64,000 bases of DNA from Haliotis asinina (lineage: Eukaryota; Mollusca; Gastropoda; Lepetellida; Haliotidae): NCBI RefSeq assembly GCF_037392515.1, contig NC_090287.1, positions 10,541,001 to 10,605,000 of the forward strand, written 5' to 3'. The translations under genes were made by a program, and so were the position numbers. Positions 1 through 13,400 of the stretch are shown in pieces. Numbering within the stretch: the first letter of the stretch is position 1; each line of letters begins with the position of its first letter. A model generated the notes under the pieces. It was not told the DNA's origin, did not search any database, and saw nothing but the letters and a program-made list of their open reading frames with translations.

Positions 1-291
1 GTTTCCGTCGTAATATTTTTTTTTACCATTTCTACCACTGGCAGATGATTAACCTTCAAAGTGTTTCATTTGTTTTCATAATACATTTGTAATGAAGTAA
101 AAATGACTTCACCTCAGTTGATCTGTCTATAATTAAACTATCAGTTGCGCATACGGACTGCGCAGCAGGGGTCATGAACCAGTCACGAATTCTGGGATAT
201 CATCCGGGTACTCACGGGAGAAAAACAATAACAAAAGTTTACACCAGTCCACGGAAATTGCTCCGCATCAGTGCCCCTTTAAGTGTCATGT

Positions 292-349
292 CACCCTAAC
301 CCTAAACCCTACCCTAACCCTAACCCTAAACCTTACCCTCACCCTAACC
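292..349 (+). repeat. Interstitial telomere-like tract
   Basis: Runs of CCCTAA and CCCTAAA, partly degenerate (ACCTTACCCTCACC), about nine units. This is the vertebrate/mollusc telomere hexamer on the C strand. Confidence 0.8.
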
Positions 350-900
350 AAAAGTAAACTTGCTTGCTTTCTAAGATGGCAGAAGGTATCTGGTATTCTG
401 TATTCTTACCCTTTTCATGGGTGGATAAAAGAATGAAAGGATGGGTTCAGGGGTCTCAAACTCACTGAACCTCCCTTGTGTTTGCCAGCGCAAAAAGAAA
501 ATCTTTAATGTGGTTATTAAAAGGCGGGGTTTGAACCCACTGAACCCTTCCTTTGGATCTGCCTATGCTATTTTAGCTGTATTCAGTGATAAAATTGGTT
601 GATAGTGTTAAGTGTTGATCCACCATGAGGTGTGATGACATACAGTCGAGCAAGTGACCCATTCCGACTGCCTAATCAAACAATTTTGCATGTGACCAAC
701 CTAGACTGTTGGGGGCCAATTCTTACCTGAAATCTCACAGTTCCACCCAATGCAATAGTCAAGGTGTTCCTTATGGAATAGTGCATATGAATGATTGGTT
801 GCAAGGTCCTTCCATCAATTTGATAAACAAGAAACATCACATCTATTGAAAAAAATAAGTTGTCTGTCCTTAAAATTTGTTCCTATTCAGTTTCATAGAT

Positions 901-1052
901 GTTTGGGTGCCTAGTAGTCCTAACACTGAAGGCTCAGGTTTGAATCCCTCATGGGTACTTTGTGTGAAGCCCATTTCTGGAGTACCTCACTGTGATATTG
1001 CTGGAATATATTGCTAAAAGTGATGTTAAACTAAACTGACTCCCTCACTAAT
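901..1052 (+). mobile_element. tRNA-derived SINE (family 1)
   Basis: A B-box-like GGTTTGAATCCCTC is followed by GTGTGAAGCCCATTTCTGG, GATATTGCTGGAATAT and the AAACTAAACTG tail shared with other copies in the window. Confidence 0.75.
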
Positions 1053-1412
1053 AGATGTTTGTTTTAGCTCCTGTCTGCCTTATGATCAACAGAATCGTAT
1101 TGTCAGTGCGGCAATAGAATGTGACTCGTAATTTACAGTTTTTTGGTATCTTGCACTAACTGTGCAGCTGATGACTTAAGAATTTTTGAATGGTTAATTA
1201 CGTTATACAATTAATTGTTACTGTTGACTGTCATTTTTAACAGTCAAGTGTGGATTTTCCGCTGCCTACATAGCAACATGTTGTTTAAAACAGGAAATCA
1301 AGGGGAGGTAACTGATACATGGGACTTGTTTCAGTTGAGCATAATCATATTTTAGATATAAGAATTTGTCATGTTCAGACAGAACATTCACAGTTTCTGA
1401 CCAAGTGTTCCG

Positions 1413-4400
1413 ATGGCAAAGGCGCTGAAGAAAAAGAAGAAGGATGGCCCTTCAACCCAGCTGGAGACTTCCGACTTAAATCTAATGGGCATGCCAGACT
1501 CCACACATGAGTGAGTTATGAAGAAATAGGTTTAATTGAGTATGAGACACGTTTGGTGGTCTTTGAGTGATTGAGTATGGACCAGAAATCCAAGTGATCA
1601 ACTGGAAATTGTGTGGTCTAAAACCAAAACAAATTGAAGGTTTTGTTTGTTATTTAACACTGCACCCAGCAATGTTCCAGCTATATGACGGCAGTCTGTA
1701 AATATAGAGTTCTGAACCAGACAATCCATTGATTAAATTATATATGATGACATGTGTCAAGCAAGTTGGCAAGCCTTACTACTGGATGCCGTTAGTCACT
1801 TCTTACAATATTGGTTGCTAAAGACCAATTCTACCTCTGATGTTCAAGGGCTGAAGACAGGTGATTGGGCTAAATATGGTCAATCAGGCTGGTGAACCAG
1901 ATAAATTGATCATTGTGAAGCTGGTGTGTGATCAGTCGTGTATAAAACTAGTCGTCCTTTCATTTTTTTCTGACAAGGTGGCTAACTGTAGTCTTACATC
2001 ATGCACACGCTTTGTTAACTAGTGTTAATGTACCTTGAACGACAAGTAGGTGCAAAATACCTGCATTAAGCAACACACTCACTCACTCGCTCACTCACTC
2101 ACTCACTCACTCACTCATAGTGACAAAATAATGATATTCTTTTTCATTGTTGTGTAGTTTTCTAGTAACAACAAAGTAAGTTAAGAACAAAACAATCCAT
2201 GATGAGGACAGCTAATTTCTTGAAGTACCTGTCATGTTAACCAGTGTTTCTTCTGTTGATGCATAGATAATCTTTGAAGGAAAACGTCCAATTGCAGAGC
2301 TTCTGTGGATGTGTTGTCGTCGCTGTGGAAACCAGTTACAGTTGCTTTGATTGTTTTCGGGGTATACCAGCAAACTCTCCATCCTTCCCTGCCTGGGGGC
2401 GACTCGGGTAAGCTATCTAATCTCTTTTCCTTGAAGCTAATGCCTAGTGGTTGAAGCATTGACTTCTCATGCCAAAGATCCAGGTTTGATTCCTGACATG
2501 AGTACAATGTCTGGAAACCATTTCTGGTGTCCACAGCTGTGTTTTTGCTGGAAAATTGTTTAAAGTCACATAGAACTACATGTACATGTGGAGTAGGATC
2601 TTTTTTTATAAATTTACTGTTTTGTTAAGTGTGTCACTATTTTACTGAAAAATATACAACTAAGATCTTTGTCTCTGTCTATATTTGACAGCATTGGAGA
2701 GGAGATGTTATGTTTTGTCTAGCAAAAAGACCATGACATCATTACCTGAACTGCAGGTGAAAAATAAAGGCATATATCAGCACCCCACAAAAAATGTTTG
2801 GAATTCTAGCCCTTTACCTTTTTACGACACTTTTGTCATGAACAAAACTTGTCTGAGTTAGTGGACTTGTGCTGATTTCTATCCCTGGTTTTCACACAAC
2901 AAAATGCCTGATATATGATGTCCACTCTTTTATTAATGCAATGCCTGAAAATATCAGTGCAACTTTCAATTGAATGTGGGTTGCCACTTAGAAAGTTAGC
3001 TGAGAGCTAGAGGGCCTACCAATGGTTATATTTATGATGTTTCTCTGGTGTTTCTTTACTGGAATATGATTGAAAAACATTAAAGCAGATTCTAGTAAAA
3101 GTTGTATCATGAAATGTCACTTACTTTTTGAAATTGAATTACTTTAAAATGAAATGAAATTCAAACATATTTCAGGTGAACTCATTGTGGCTGCTAGTGA
3201 ATTTGGTGTGAGTATGCCATATTTCTTTATATATGTATCTTTATGGATACTAATCTCTAATTCTATTTTGTAAATACAAACATCATTACACATTGTGCAT
3301 GTTTATCCTCTATGGCCCAAATGGTTTCATCAGACATTTCTTCAGTATTGACCACCTGTGAAGGCCCGAGTTAGAATACTGGTCTTCAGTCACTTATGCT
3401 TATTATGAGAGGCAACTAACAGGATTGGATGGTCAGGCTGGCTGACTTGGTTGATCGATGCTGACTTGCTTAGATTGATGCTCGGGCTGAACCTCTGGAA
3501 TGTTAGGTTCAGACTCAATTATTTAGCTGGAATACTGCTTAGTGCTGCGTAAAACTAACGTCAGTCACTTCAGTCATGACCAGTACTCCCAATGTCTCTT
3601 TGCATTGTTTTCATTTGTTACATATGCAGTTTGTGTCCTTGCCATGGCAACGATTTAGGTAAAACTGCCCTCTACTGTTCATGACAGGTAGCACATCCAC
3701 CGGGTTATCCCCTATTCACGGTGCTGGCGCAGTGCATGCTGGAGTTCTTTCCCTTTGGTAATCCTGCCTGGCGAGTCAACCTGCTGACAGCCTTTACGTC
3801 GGCCATTGTTGCAGGAGTACTGTTTGTGGTTGTGGAGAGGTTAGGAGCTTCTTGTTATGACGTATTCCTAGATTAGATATTTTACCACAGACATGAGAAA
3901 CATCATACATTTGACCACTTTTTTGAAAGGTTTTCAAGAAAGGGTTTCATTATACAGAAATGGTCTGGGCTTAGATTTACAAAGCTGTCATAGTGCTAAG
4001 ATAGTCGTAAGTGCCATACATTAGCATTAAGTTACGACTATCTTTGCGCTAAGAGAGCTTTGAAAATCTACTCCAACTTGACAAATAAGGGTTAAAGTTA
4101 ACTTTTTTATCTTCAATGGCATGAATTTTCATTATGCTTGCCTTACCAGCTGTCTGTTCTAAACCACAACATTTTCTGAATTTTCTGCGTAAAGTACCCT
4201 TATTCCCTAGCTACATGGATATGTATGGAGCATTGTAAAAACATGGCCAGTTAAAACATTGATAAATAAATACAAAAATGTTTTTAAAGGCATTATATAT
4301 CACAGCTAGATGTTTGTGAATCAGTGATATAAAATATATGTTGTGTACATAGATCCAACTATCTATATGTTGATTCTATTTGTCTGTTAATTTACTTATG

Positions 4401-7400
4401 TATTGATTATGACCTCCCTGACAGACTGACGAGCTGGTCATCGGCTGGTGTTCTGGCAGTAGCCATCTTTTCCTTCAGTCGACTCACCTGGACATGGGCT
4501 GTGACGGCCGAGGTGTTCTCACTCAACAACCTGTTTGTAGCAGTCATCATGATGCTAGCTGTGATGTTTGAGCAGAGTCAAGGCAACAAGATGCATCTTC
4601 AGATGGTAATGTTTAACATCAAGCTACCATGATGCAGTGTGCAAAATGTATGCTGGTCTTGTGGACTGGCTAGTAAAAAGTCATCAGGACCAGTAAATGA
4701 TGAGTTTGCAGTGGTCCTCTTGGATTTGTACAATGTATTTAGTGGACATGGTAGACAGTGTCTATTTTGACCTTCATTGGCTGAACGTTTTTGGTTGTTG
4801 GAGTGGATGTCATTCATTTTGTAAACTGGGAAATATTTTCTCCATTTAGGAAACGATTAAGTTTATCCAGTATGTCAGTGTTTCAAGAAAAGCAAATTGA
4901 ATTTGCATCTTCAATCAACACTATGGAAATCAGCTATTTGAAGAAGTTCATTTAGTGATACATATGTCTGTAATGTGTGGAAGTACACAGGGCCATGGGT
5001 GGACCAATTATAAATATTTAGCTATGAGTATGTCTGCGATGTGTATGTGCATAAACATCATTTATGAATATCTTTAAAGTATTTTGATGTGTGTATATCT
5101 ACGATAACTATGTGTAGTGTATGCTTGTGCAGTGTCTTATAGTTAATCAGGGAGAAAGCATTCCTAAGTTGGATAACTTGTGCCCAATCCATTTACATTT
5201 TTAATAGAATATGTTTAAAAAATAGTTATTTCGATATATTTTGCAGCATCTATTTGTTATCTCAACTGGTAAGTGACCAACACACTGTCTGTCCATCAAC
5301 TGGGGTGGTGGGGTAGCCCAGTGGTTAAAATGAATGCCAAAGACCCAGGTTTGATTCCCTTCATGAGTGCAATGTGTGAAGTCCGTTCCTGTGTTAACCA
5401 CCATGATATTGCTGGAATGTTGCTAAAAGCAGCATAAAACTAAACTCCCTCAGTGTCCAGAATGTCATTAGACTGCTTGTTTCAGCTTGCCCTGGTGGGT
5501 TCTTTCTGCTGTGGCTTGAGTCTATGCAACCAACACACGTGTGTCCTGTACATCATGTGTGTCGTACCCTGGGCAGTCACTCTCCTCTACACAGCTCAGG
5601 TCAGGACTGCCATTCTGTAAAATCTGGACATAGTTCCTTTATGTCAACCAAACCCACTTTTACCAACTATCTATGTCTGGATTAATCACTGAGAGCACTA
5701 CAACCATTGTTTGTCTGTATCCATGAGTATCTAATGGGAAATAACTCTTTGAAATAACTTTCACCTGAACTCTATAGTGCTCACGTCATCATATTATGTT
5801 CTTTTCTTTCTGTGTAAGGCCAGACCAGTTTTATTTCTTGTTTTAGGAATTGTTTGAGGGATTTGAGTCCTCAGAAAACCTAATGGCAGGAGAGAAAAAA
5901 AAATACAATCACCTGTCAAAGTAAATATTAGAAGTACATGTATTTTACTTCTGGCAGTTTGCTAAGTGTATAAGGGGACAAAGATAATGAAAAAAAATGT
6001 TTACATATTCGGTCAAAACATGGGGATTTTATTTTTTGAGTGGAAAAAAGTGTTTTTGGATTTATTTTCTTATCCTTGAAAAAATATGATCAGCAGATCC
6101 GTAAAAAGAGAAGTACAACTGGTCTGGCCTAATAAATTTTTTTTCCCAAGAAATCTTTAAACTATGTGATTCTGAATATTAGCCTTGCCATTATATTTAC
6201 TGGTACCTGCTTGCAGCTTCTGTCTCTAAGTGCAATGTTTTGGTGAGATAATTCAACTTTTGTTGTTCCTAATATGATTTAATTGCATGTGTTAGTAACA
6301 GTTTACGTTCTGAAGGGTTCAGGGCATGGATTTTCGGAGCTGTCTTAGCGCTAAGAAAGTCGTAAGTTAATGTTAATATATGGCACTTCTGAGAGTCATA
6401 TCTTCCCAATATACCACAAAATCCTATGGCGCCAAAAATTGGTGACACGCATTATCTCCCTTCTTTCTATCCAGTCAGAACACATGTCACATCGACTTAG
6501 ATCAAATATGGCTGGTGCCATTGAGTTAGTTGATAAATATATGAAGGATAAGTTTGGTATTTCATGTTTAACTGAAAATCAGAAACTAATAATTGAAAGT
6601 GGGGGCCACAAATATCCCCCCTCTGCAGATGACTTATGTTGATATGACGCACAAGACATATAATGATTAACTTGTCTGTTGTCAACAAGGGTGATGGAGA
6701 TGCCATTGATCTGTCATTACATGAGGTCTGTCTAGCAGAAACGTCAGCACATCGCGCAGGGTAAAAGGTTCTAGTTTTCCTGAAGCATACAAACATTACT
6801 GAGACTGTGCAAATGATCACTTTTGAAACAGCATCGCTGATTGCACAGCTAAGTCTGAATGCAATTAATCATGACTCCTGAACTCTCGCACCATGAAAGG
6901 GCTGTATTACAACAGGTTATGTGGGAAGATATGATTAACCTCTGTGGGAAGAGAATGGTACAAGAAAGGTATTTAATTTCTTTGATAACTGTATTTATTT
7001 ATATTTTTCATGAATTCCATGGAAACAATTCAGACTTGGTCTAAAAACACAATAAGTGATTGTCAGATGATTTGTCCTTTCAAATATGTGGGGGCCGGGG
7101 GGATATGTCATCTTCTGATAACTCTTGTTGGTGTTTGTGTGCGTGTCATACGTGAATTGCTCATTGTGGATCGTTGCAGGCATTGACTGTTGGGATGGTG
7201 TTGAAGCTCTCTGTGACGATGTGCTTGGGTCTGCTCCCCTACGTGTATCTCCCCGTGTCTGCATACACCCGGGCAGCACGATGGACATGGGGGGATCAAC
7301 GTACCCCCATGGGCTTTGTCACACACCTGCTGAGGATGGAGTATGGTACTTTCGACTTGGTGGGTACGCTTGAACAGCATTACTCTTTATGGGGTTGATG

Positions 7401-10400
7401 TGTTAGGGTAGGAGCTCTAAAGGTCGTCACTGTCACCTTTATTTGAATGGTCGGACAAGGTGACCTGGTTGTACATCATTGTAACTGGGTGTTCATTATA
7501 TATGGTCAGACAAACTCTGACAGCTTGATTATTGTGATTCAAAACATAATGAGATGTAGGATATTATTAGATTAGTTTATGTTCACAGATGTAACTATAC
7601 TCAAACCTAATACATATTTAGTGTGAGTGAGTGAGAATGGTTTTACAATCCCTTTAGCAATATTCTAGCAACATTATGACGGGGGACACCAGAAATAGGC
7701 TTCACACATTGTACCCATGTGAGGTGTCTTCATTGTGACAAGCAAATGCTTTAACCACTAGGCTACTACCTCTCTGTTCCTGTGGCTTCTTTGAGAATAT
7801 GGAGCCATCAAAGGGAGGTAATAAAATTACCAACCTGTAGATGCGTCCAGGGTATAGGGGAGACTTATCGGAATGTATACCCTGGAGATATCGAGGATGA
7901 ATAAAGCCATCCTCACTCTTTGTCTCTTACATATTTTATAAAGAATTCATTTTATTTTTCAGCTAAAGGACCACACTGGACAGGGATTACTATATGGACT
8001 CAGGTAAATCTGCACACCTGTGACAAGATTGATGCAACCTTTTTGTTGAAATATATACAAGCAAAATGTAAGGTAGAAATTATTTAGTATTAATTCTTCA
8101 GATTGTTAATGACAGTATTTCTGTACATGACACTCACTAACTCTGTCATTGATATGATACAAATACTGAGGTAATGTGACCTAACCGAGGCGACAGTCAG
8201 GTTTGTCAGTCATTTCAGGTTTGCTATGGGGTCAGCCTAGGGGTCATTCTAACACAATGATCTGACAATGTTGTCTGCTAGAAGACAAATTTGAGACATA
8301 TACACATGTACATCATATGCAGGCTAGCTATTCTCGAAACGTTCGTAGTGCTACGAACTTCTTAAGCCCATTCTTAACACATCGGCTACGATCAAAGTTC
8401 AGAATTCTTAGGGCTACGAACGCTTCGAGAATAAGGGCCCAGGTCTGGAGTGATCATGTTATTATTCAGTTGTCAAGTTCAGTTTCTGTGACCTTTCTGT
8501 TCAGGTCACCTTTCTGTTTTTCCAGCCGATACAGATAACTTAAGAGTTGGCCAGTTGATCTTTGAGAGTTGATGTAATGGTTTGTTTTCTCTTATTTAGG
8601 CTATACCTGGAGCATATATACATGGATCTGACGCCTGTGGGGTACTTGTTGGCTATATTCTCTGTCATTGCTGCTGTCAAACGGTAAGGATGCCTTAAAT
8701 TATTTTCATCTTGTGCAATAGACATTTTAATGGGTGATTAAAAAACTGATACTTTAAATATTGTACTAGAATTGTGATCTTGTTTGAAACATGCTGTTAT
8801 GCCAACATCAGAACTAATAGCAATAAGTGTTATAAGAAGTCACATTTTGAACAAAAACTGTAATAATTCATGATTCTTGCCTTTGAACGGTACTTAAAAT
8901 GGAATTCTAGGTGCCTTTTGGTAGTTTTGGACTTATGAATAAAATAGTTTTTTGCCTTTCCATGGCAACAAGTCTGACTGACTGAATTTGGTGAGTGTTC
9001 TCTTCCCTGGAGGAGAACTATAAAACCTTTCAATATTTCTTCCTCAAATTTGGCACATAGATGGTTGTGGTGATGTACTGGTGCCGTTTGGTATTTGAAT
9101 TCCGAATAAAATATCTTTTTGCCTTTCCACGGCAACAAGTTTGACTAAGACTGAATTTGGTGGTAGTGTTCTTTTCCGGAGCAGACTGTAAAACCTTTCA
9201 ATATTTCTTCACCAAACATGGCACATAGATTGGTGTGGTGATGTACTGTTTCCTTTGGTAGTTGGGGACTTCTGAATAAAATATTTTCAGCACTCTCCTT
9301 CCACTTTGGAAAAACATTTGACATCATCATAACTAGTAGACATATTCATGAAGAGTATTTTGCCATTGCAGGGGGATATTGATGACTTTGTCTTCTTGTT
9401 AATTTAGCTTTTGTGATTTCTCATAGTCTTGTCATTTGTACCACTGTGTTTGCAGACTGTCCCAGCAGTACAGGTCTTCCAGTGTGTGCATCTTCTACTT
9501 GATGCTCTTTGCATACATCGTCTTCTTTGGTTGGCGGGCCAATCTGGATGTGAAGAACCCACTCCTGCTGGGCGTGGTGAGTAGTTGGTGCCTTCCGTGC
9601 TGTAGTGCTGGTATTGTTTTAGAATTATCAGCAATAGTAGCTATTACTGTAATCATTGGTTCAAATTCCACCAACTATTATAGCTAAAACAGTACAATAT
9701 TACGTGACATGCTTTGTTTATGCACTTATTCTTATTTCAAGATAGTTAATCTTTCAGTGTTCTCATTCTTTCCCAAACGGACTGCATCTGTAATATTGCC
9801 CAAGCATGGCATAAAACTAAACTCACTCACTTTCCTCTCCTGCTAAACTGACATAGCATGGTTATGTTTCAGGTGGAGAGGTTTTGGATGCAGAGTGACA
9901 TTGTTGTGGCAGTACTTGCAGCTGTTACATTTGTAGACTTTATCAAGTAAGTCTTCCTTGGTATCACACTGCACATCCAAATGCCATTTATTTCTTGGGG
10001 TTTTTGGCACTAAGTCCCACTCTGATGGAAATCCCAGTCCAATGGGAATCGTGTAACTAGGCAACACTGGCTGTGAAGAGTAGTGTCATGGATGACTGTG
10101 TTGCTACTGTTTTAGTCCTGCTCCATAAGTGACTTGCCTTTATGTATCTAAATATGCCTCTGTTCACCCAAAACTGAATGGGTATCCCATAGGATGAGAT
10201 AGTATGTTGCTCTGAATCTTCTGGTACCTTATGAATCCAGGGTTTTATACTCCCAAGGGAGTTGAAAATGAAAACTGATCCATTGATTTGGACTGTAATG
10301 TAGTGCTCTGTGCACGGTTTAAGGTGTAAATTTGGCACATTACAAATTAACACATTATTGATAGGTTCCATTCAAGGCTTTGCTCAGACACACAGTATGG

Positions 10401-13400
10401 TGCAAGAGTTGTTGTTGATGTTATATTGTTATGGGATATTACCAATCTCAACTCCCTTGGATCATACAACTCTTGCAGCCACTAGGCACTCCTAGTTATT
10501 GTGGCAATCATCTTCCAGTATGGTGCACTGGCTCATAGATCTCCACAAGTGGCGGCTGGATCTCATCTTTGCAGTGGCTGTCACAGTCTTCCAGCTTGTG
10601 AGTATCAGATCCTCAGTTTCAGGCAGATAGTCGTAACCTGTTTTCTCAGTATCTCAATCAAAAAGACATACAACAGACAATAGCAGTCAGTTCATGGTGA
10701 AAATAGATGTATATTTCTGTTGAGTAATATGAGTAACTCCTTTTCTTTGTTAAGCACAGAAACTTCCCCCGGTGTGACCAGAGCACCAACTACGTGGTCC
10801 GAGACTTTGCTGTGTCATTACTGAACAGTCTCCCGAATGGCTCCATCATCCTCACAAAGGGAGATCTTCCCTCTAACTCTCTCAGGTACAGCACAGTTGC
10901 AGCAGCATGGGATATTGTTACAATGCAGTGAAAGATATTCATCGTACAGGGACTGGACTGACTGTAGTGTGGTGTTATAGCTGTTATTGTGCAGTCAAGA
11001 TATGTATTCCATGTGAATGTATGATGATGATTATTATTGTTAGCATTCTTTTGGGTAACATATACAAAATGGGTCAGACTGAGGATGGTGAATTTGATAT
11101 GAAACCTATCTTCGCATTTGACTGGTTCAGGTGTTGTTATTACTGTGTCACATGACGTTTTTCAGATACTTCCACCTGTGCGAGAACGTCCGATCAGACA
11201 TTGTGCTGTTTGATCAAGAAGTAAGTTTAGCATGTGGTTATTATTACCAGTACTCTTCCTGTGGGGACTCCAGGTGAGGATTATCTCCAGCAACCCGCAC
11301 TTATCTTAAAAGACGACATATTTTATCAGGTCCAACATGATGCTTTGATTAATTTCTTGCCATCATGACCTGATGGTGTTGGAAGTTGCTCATGATATTG
11401 GTCACTGGTTTGTCTGATCCACATTTCATTGTTTGATCATTTTTGCTCCTTGTATATTTGTTTCTTGTACTCAGGATGTGGTGTGGTAGCCAAGTGGTCA
11501 AGGTGTTCACTTGTCACAGTGAAAACTCAGGTTTGATACCCCACAGGGGGACAGTGTGTGAAGCCCATTTTGGGTGTCAGCACCATGATATTGCTGGAAT
11601 ATTGAATGGCATAAAACCAGGCACACTCATATATTCAGCAGAATTGTGTTTTACCATGTAGGTATTATTCATGTGATCCTCCTTGGTGGAAAATACAATG
11701 CACCTTGCAGTTTAAATACATAGAGGATATTTTGTTAATGTTGTCAAATAACATGTATATTTCATCTTGTGGTGTGACAAGGCTGATATGTATCATATCA
11801 TATTCTATTCGAAATATTCTATTTATTATATTTTCATCATTGTTTGTAAATGATCAAGTAAGTCGGAAAAGTGATATTCTACTCAGTTGAAATAACATGT
11901 TATTCTACACAGTGAAAATATCATTTCTATTCTCATCAGTATTTACAGTATTTCACTCTTAAAAATATAATGAACACCAGTATTATAGCGTTATAATGTT
12001 CAAATGGTGAGACATCTGGATATAGTAGGTGTCACAGTACATTTGGTCTACTGACATGATGAGAGATTGTAAATTGTCATGGTAAGGGTAGCATATGTTC
12101 AAAATCAGATACCTATTTCTCTGACTACTAGTACTTATGGGAGTGATTTCCTGGATGTATAAGTGCTATTTACAATTCTTTATGTGACACCAGGTGTTGA
12201 CGTACAAGTGGTCAGTGGACATGATGAGAGATGCCAGCTCAGAGCTGGTGTTCCCTGGTGACTTCATGCAGCTTAGAGACGGAATAGTGGAGGATGGAAA
12301 AACATCCTTCACCTTCAAATCTCTACTAGATGCCAACATACAGAGGTGAGTGTCTGGTTACCATGATCTCTTGCACATTGATGGTAGCACAGTATACAGA
12401 GAAATGCCCTGTGCTCCATGCTTGTTGTTGGTCAAATGTAACACGTTGTATTTTAGATTACACTTTCTTAGAAAAGTATAGATTCAAGTATGTTTTGGGG
12501 TTGCGTCCCATTTGGGATTCGAACCCACACCCTCAGAGTCAGGCACCTGATTGCAATCACTCAAAGACAGCCGCCTAACCTGCTCAGCCACCATGGCTTC
12601 CACTGAAAGAAATTTTTCTCACCTGTATCAAAAAGTATTCAGGCTGATGTCTTTTTTAATAAATTTCAGCTTTTTGATTTGTACTTCGATAAATGAAGTC
12701 TGTAGCAGATAGGAAATAATGGTGAGTTTAAAACAGGTGTATAACAACATTCACCCTCTTACCTACCCATCACATTCTACTGTTGTCAGTGACGTATGTA
12801 TTACAGAGGAGTATTTTCTCCTTTATCCTTCAGACGGCCAGTCTTTGGCTGTATCGGCGTACAGGACCATGAACCATCATGGCAGAGTGGCTATGAACTC
12901 TGGCCGTATGGTGTCTGTTCACAGTTCATACAGAAAGGAACCACCCTTGACCTTTCAACATGGATCAACAATAAAAAAAATATAGGTGTTGATTGGAAGC
13001 ACCCCCACACAGGGTAAGTGACACGGATGTTAAACAAAGGCAAGATGTTGGTGATAACTGGTGTCCTGATGTTGATTAAAAAAAACACACACAGTGACTT
13101 TTGGTTCACCTGACTGAAATGCTAGCTGCTGTTGAATTTCACAAACTTGCTTCACCAATAATGAGGGTTCATATCTGGAAGGGCCATTTTGTGGCCATTG
13201 TGCTTCAGATCAGAATGACATCTTTTTCATTTGAAGTTTGGTTCAGTGTGTATTTTTTGCAGTATTTCAAGTTTTGTTGTTGTTAAGACCATGATGTTAA
13301 ATGAAACAAAATCAGTAGCGATGCTGTAACAGGATGTGCTGGTGTTGCAGCTTCCCTGAGACGTCGTGGGAGCATGTTGCAACAGGGGAAATATGGGCTG

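Noticed and set aside
7108-7398. Several alternative open frames at 7.1-7.4 kb on both strands
   Set aside because: Only the frame joining exon 6 to exon 8 of TMEM260 in phase (with WTWGD) is conserved; the rest are shadows.
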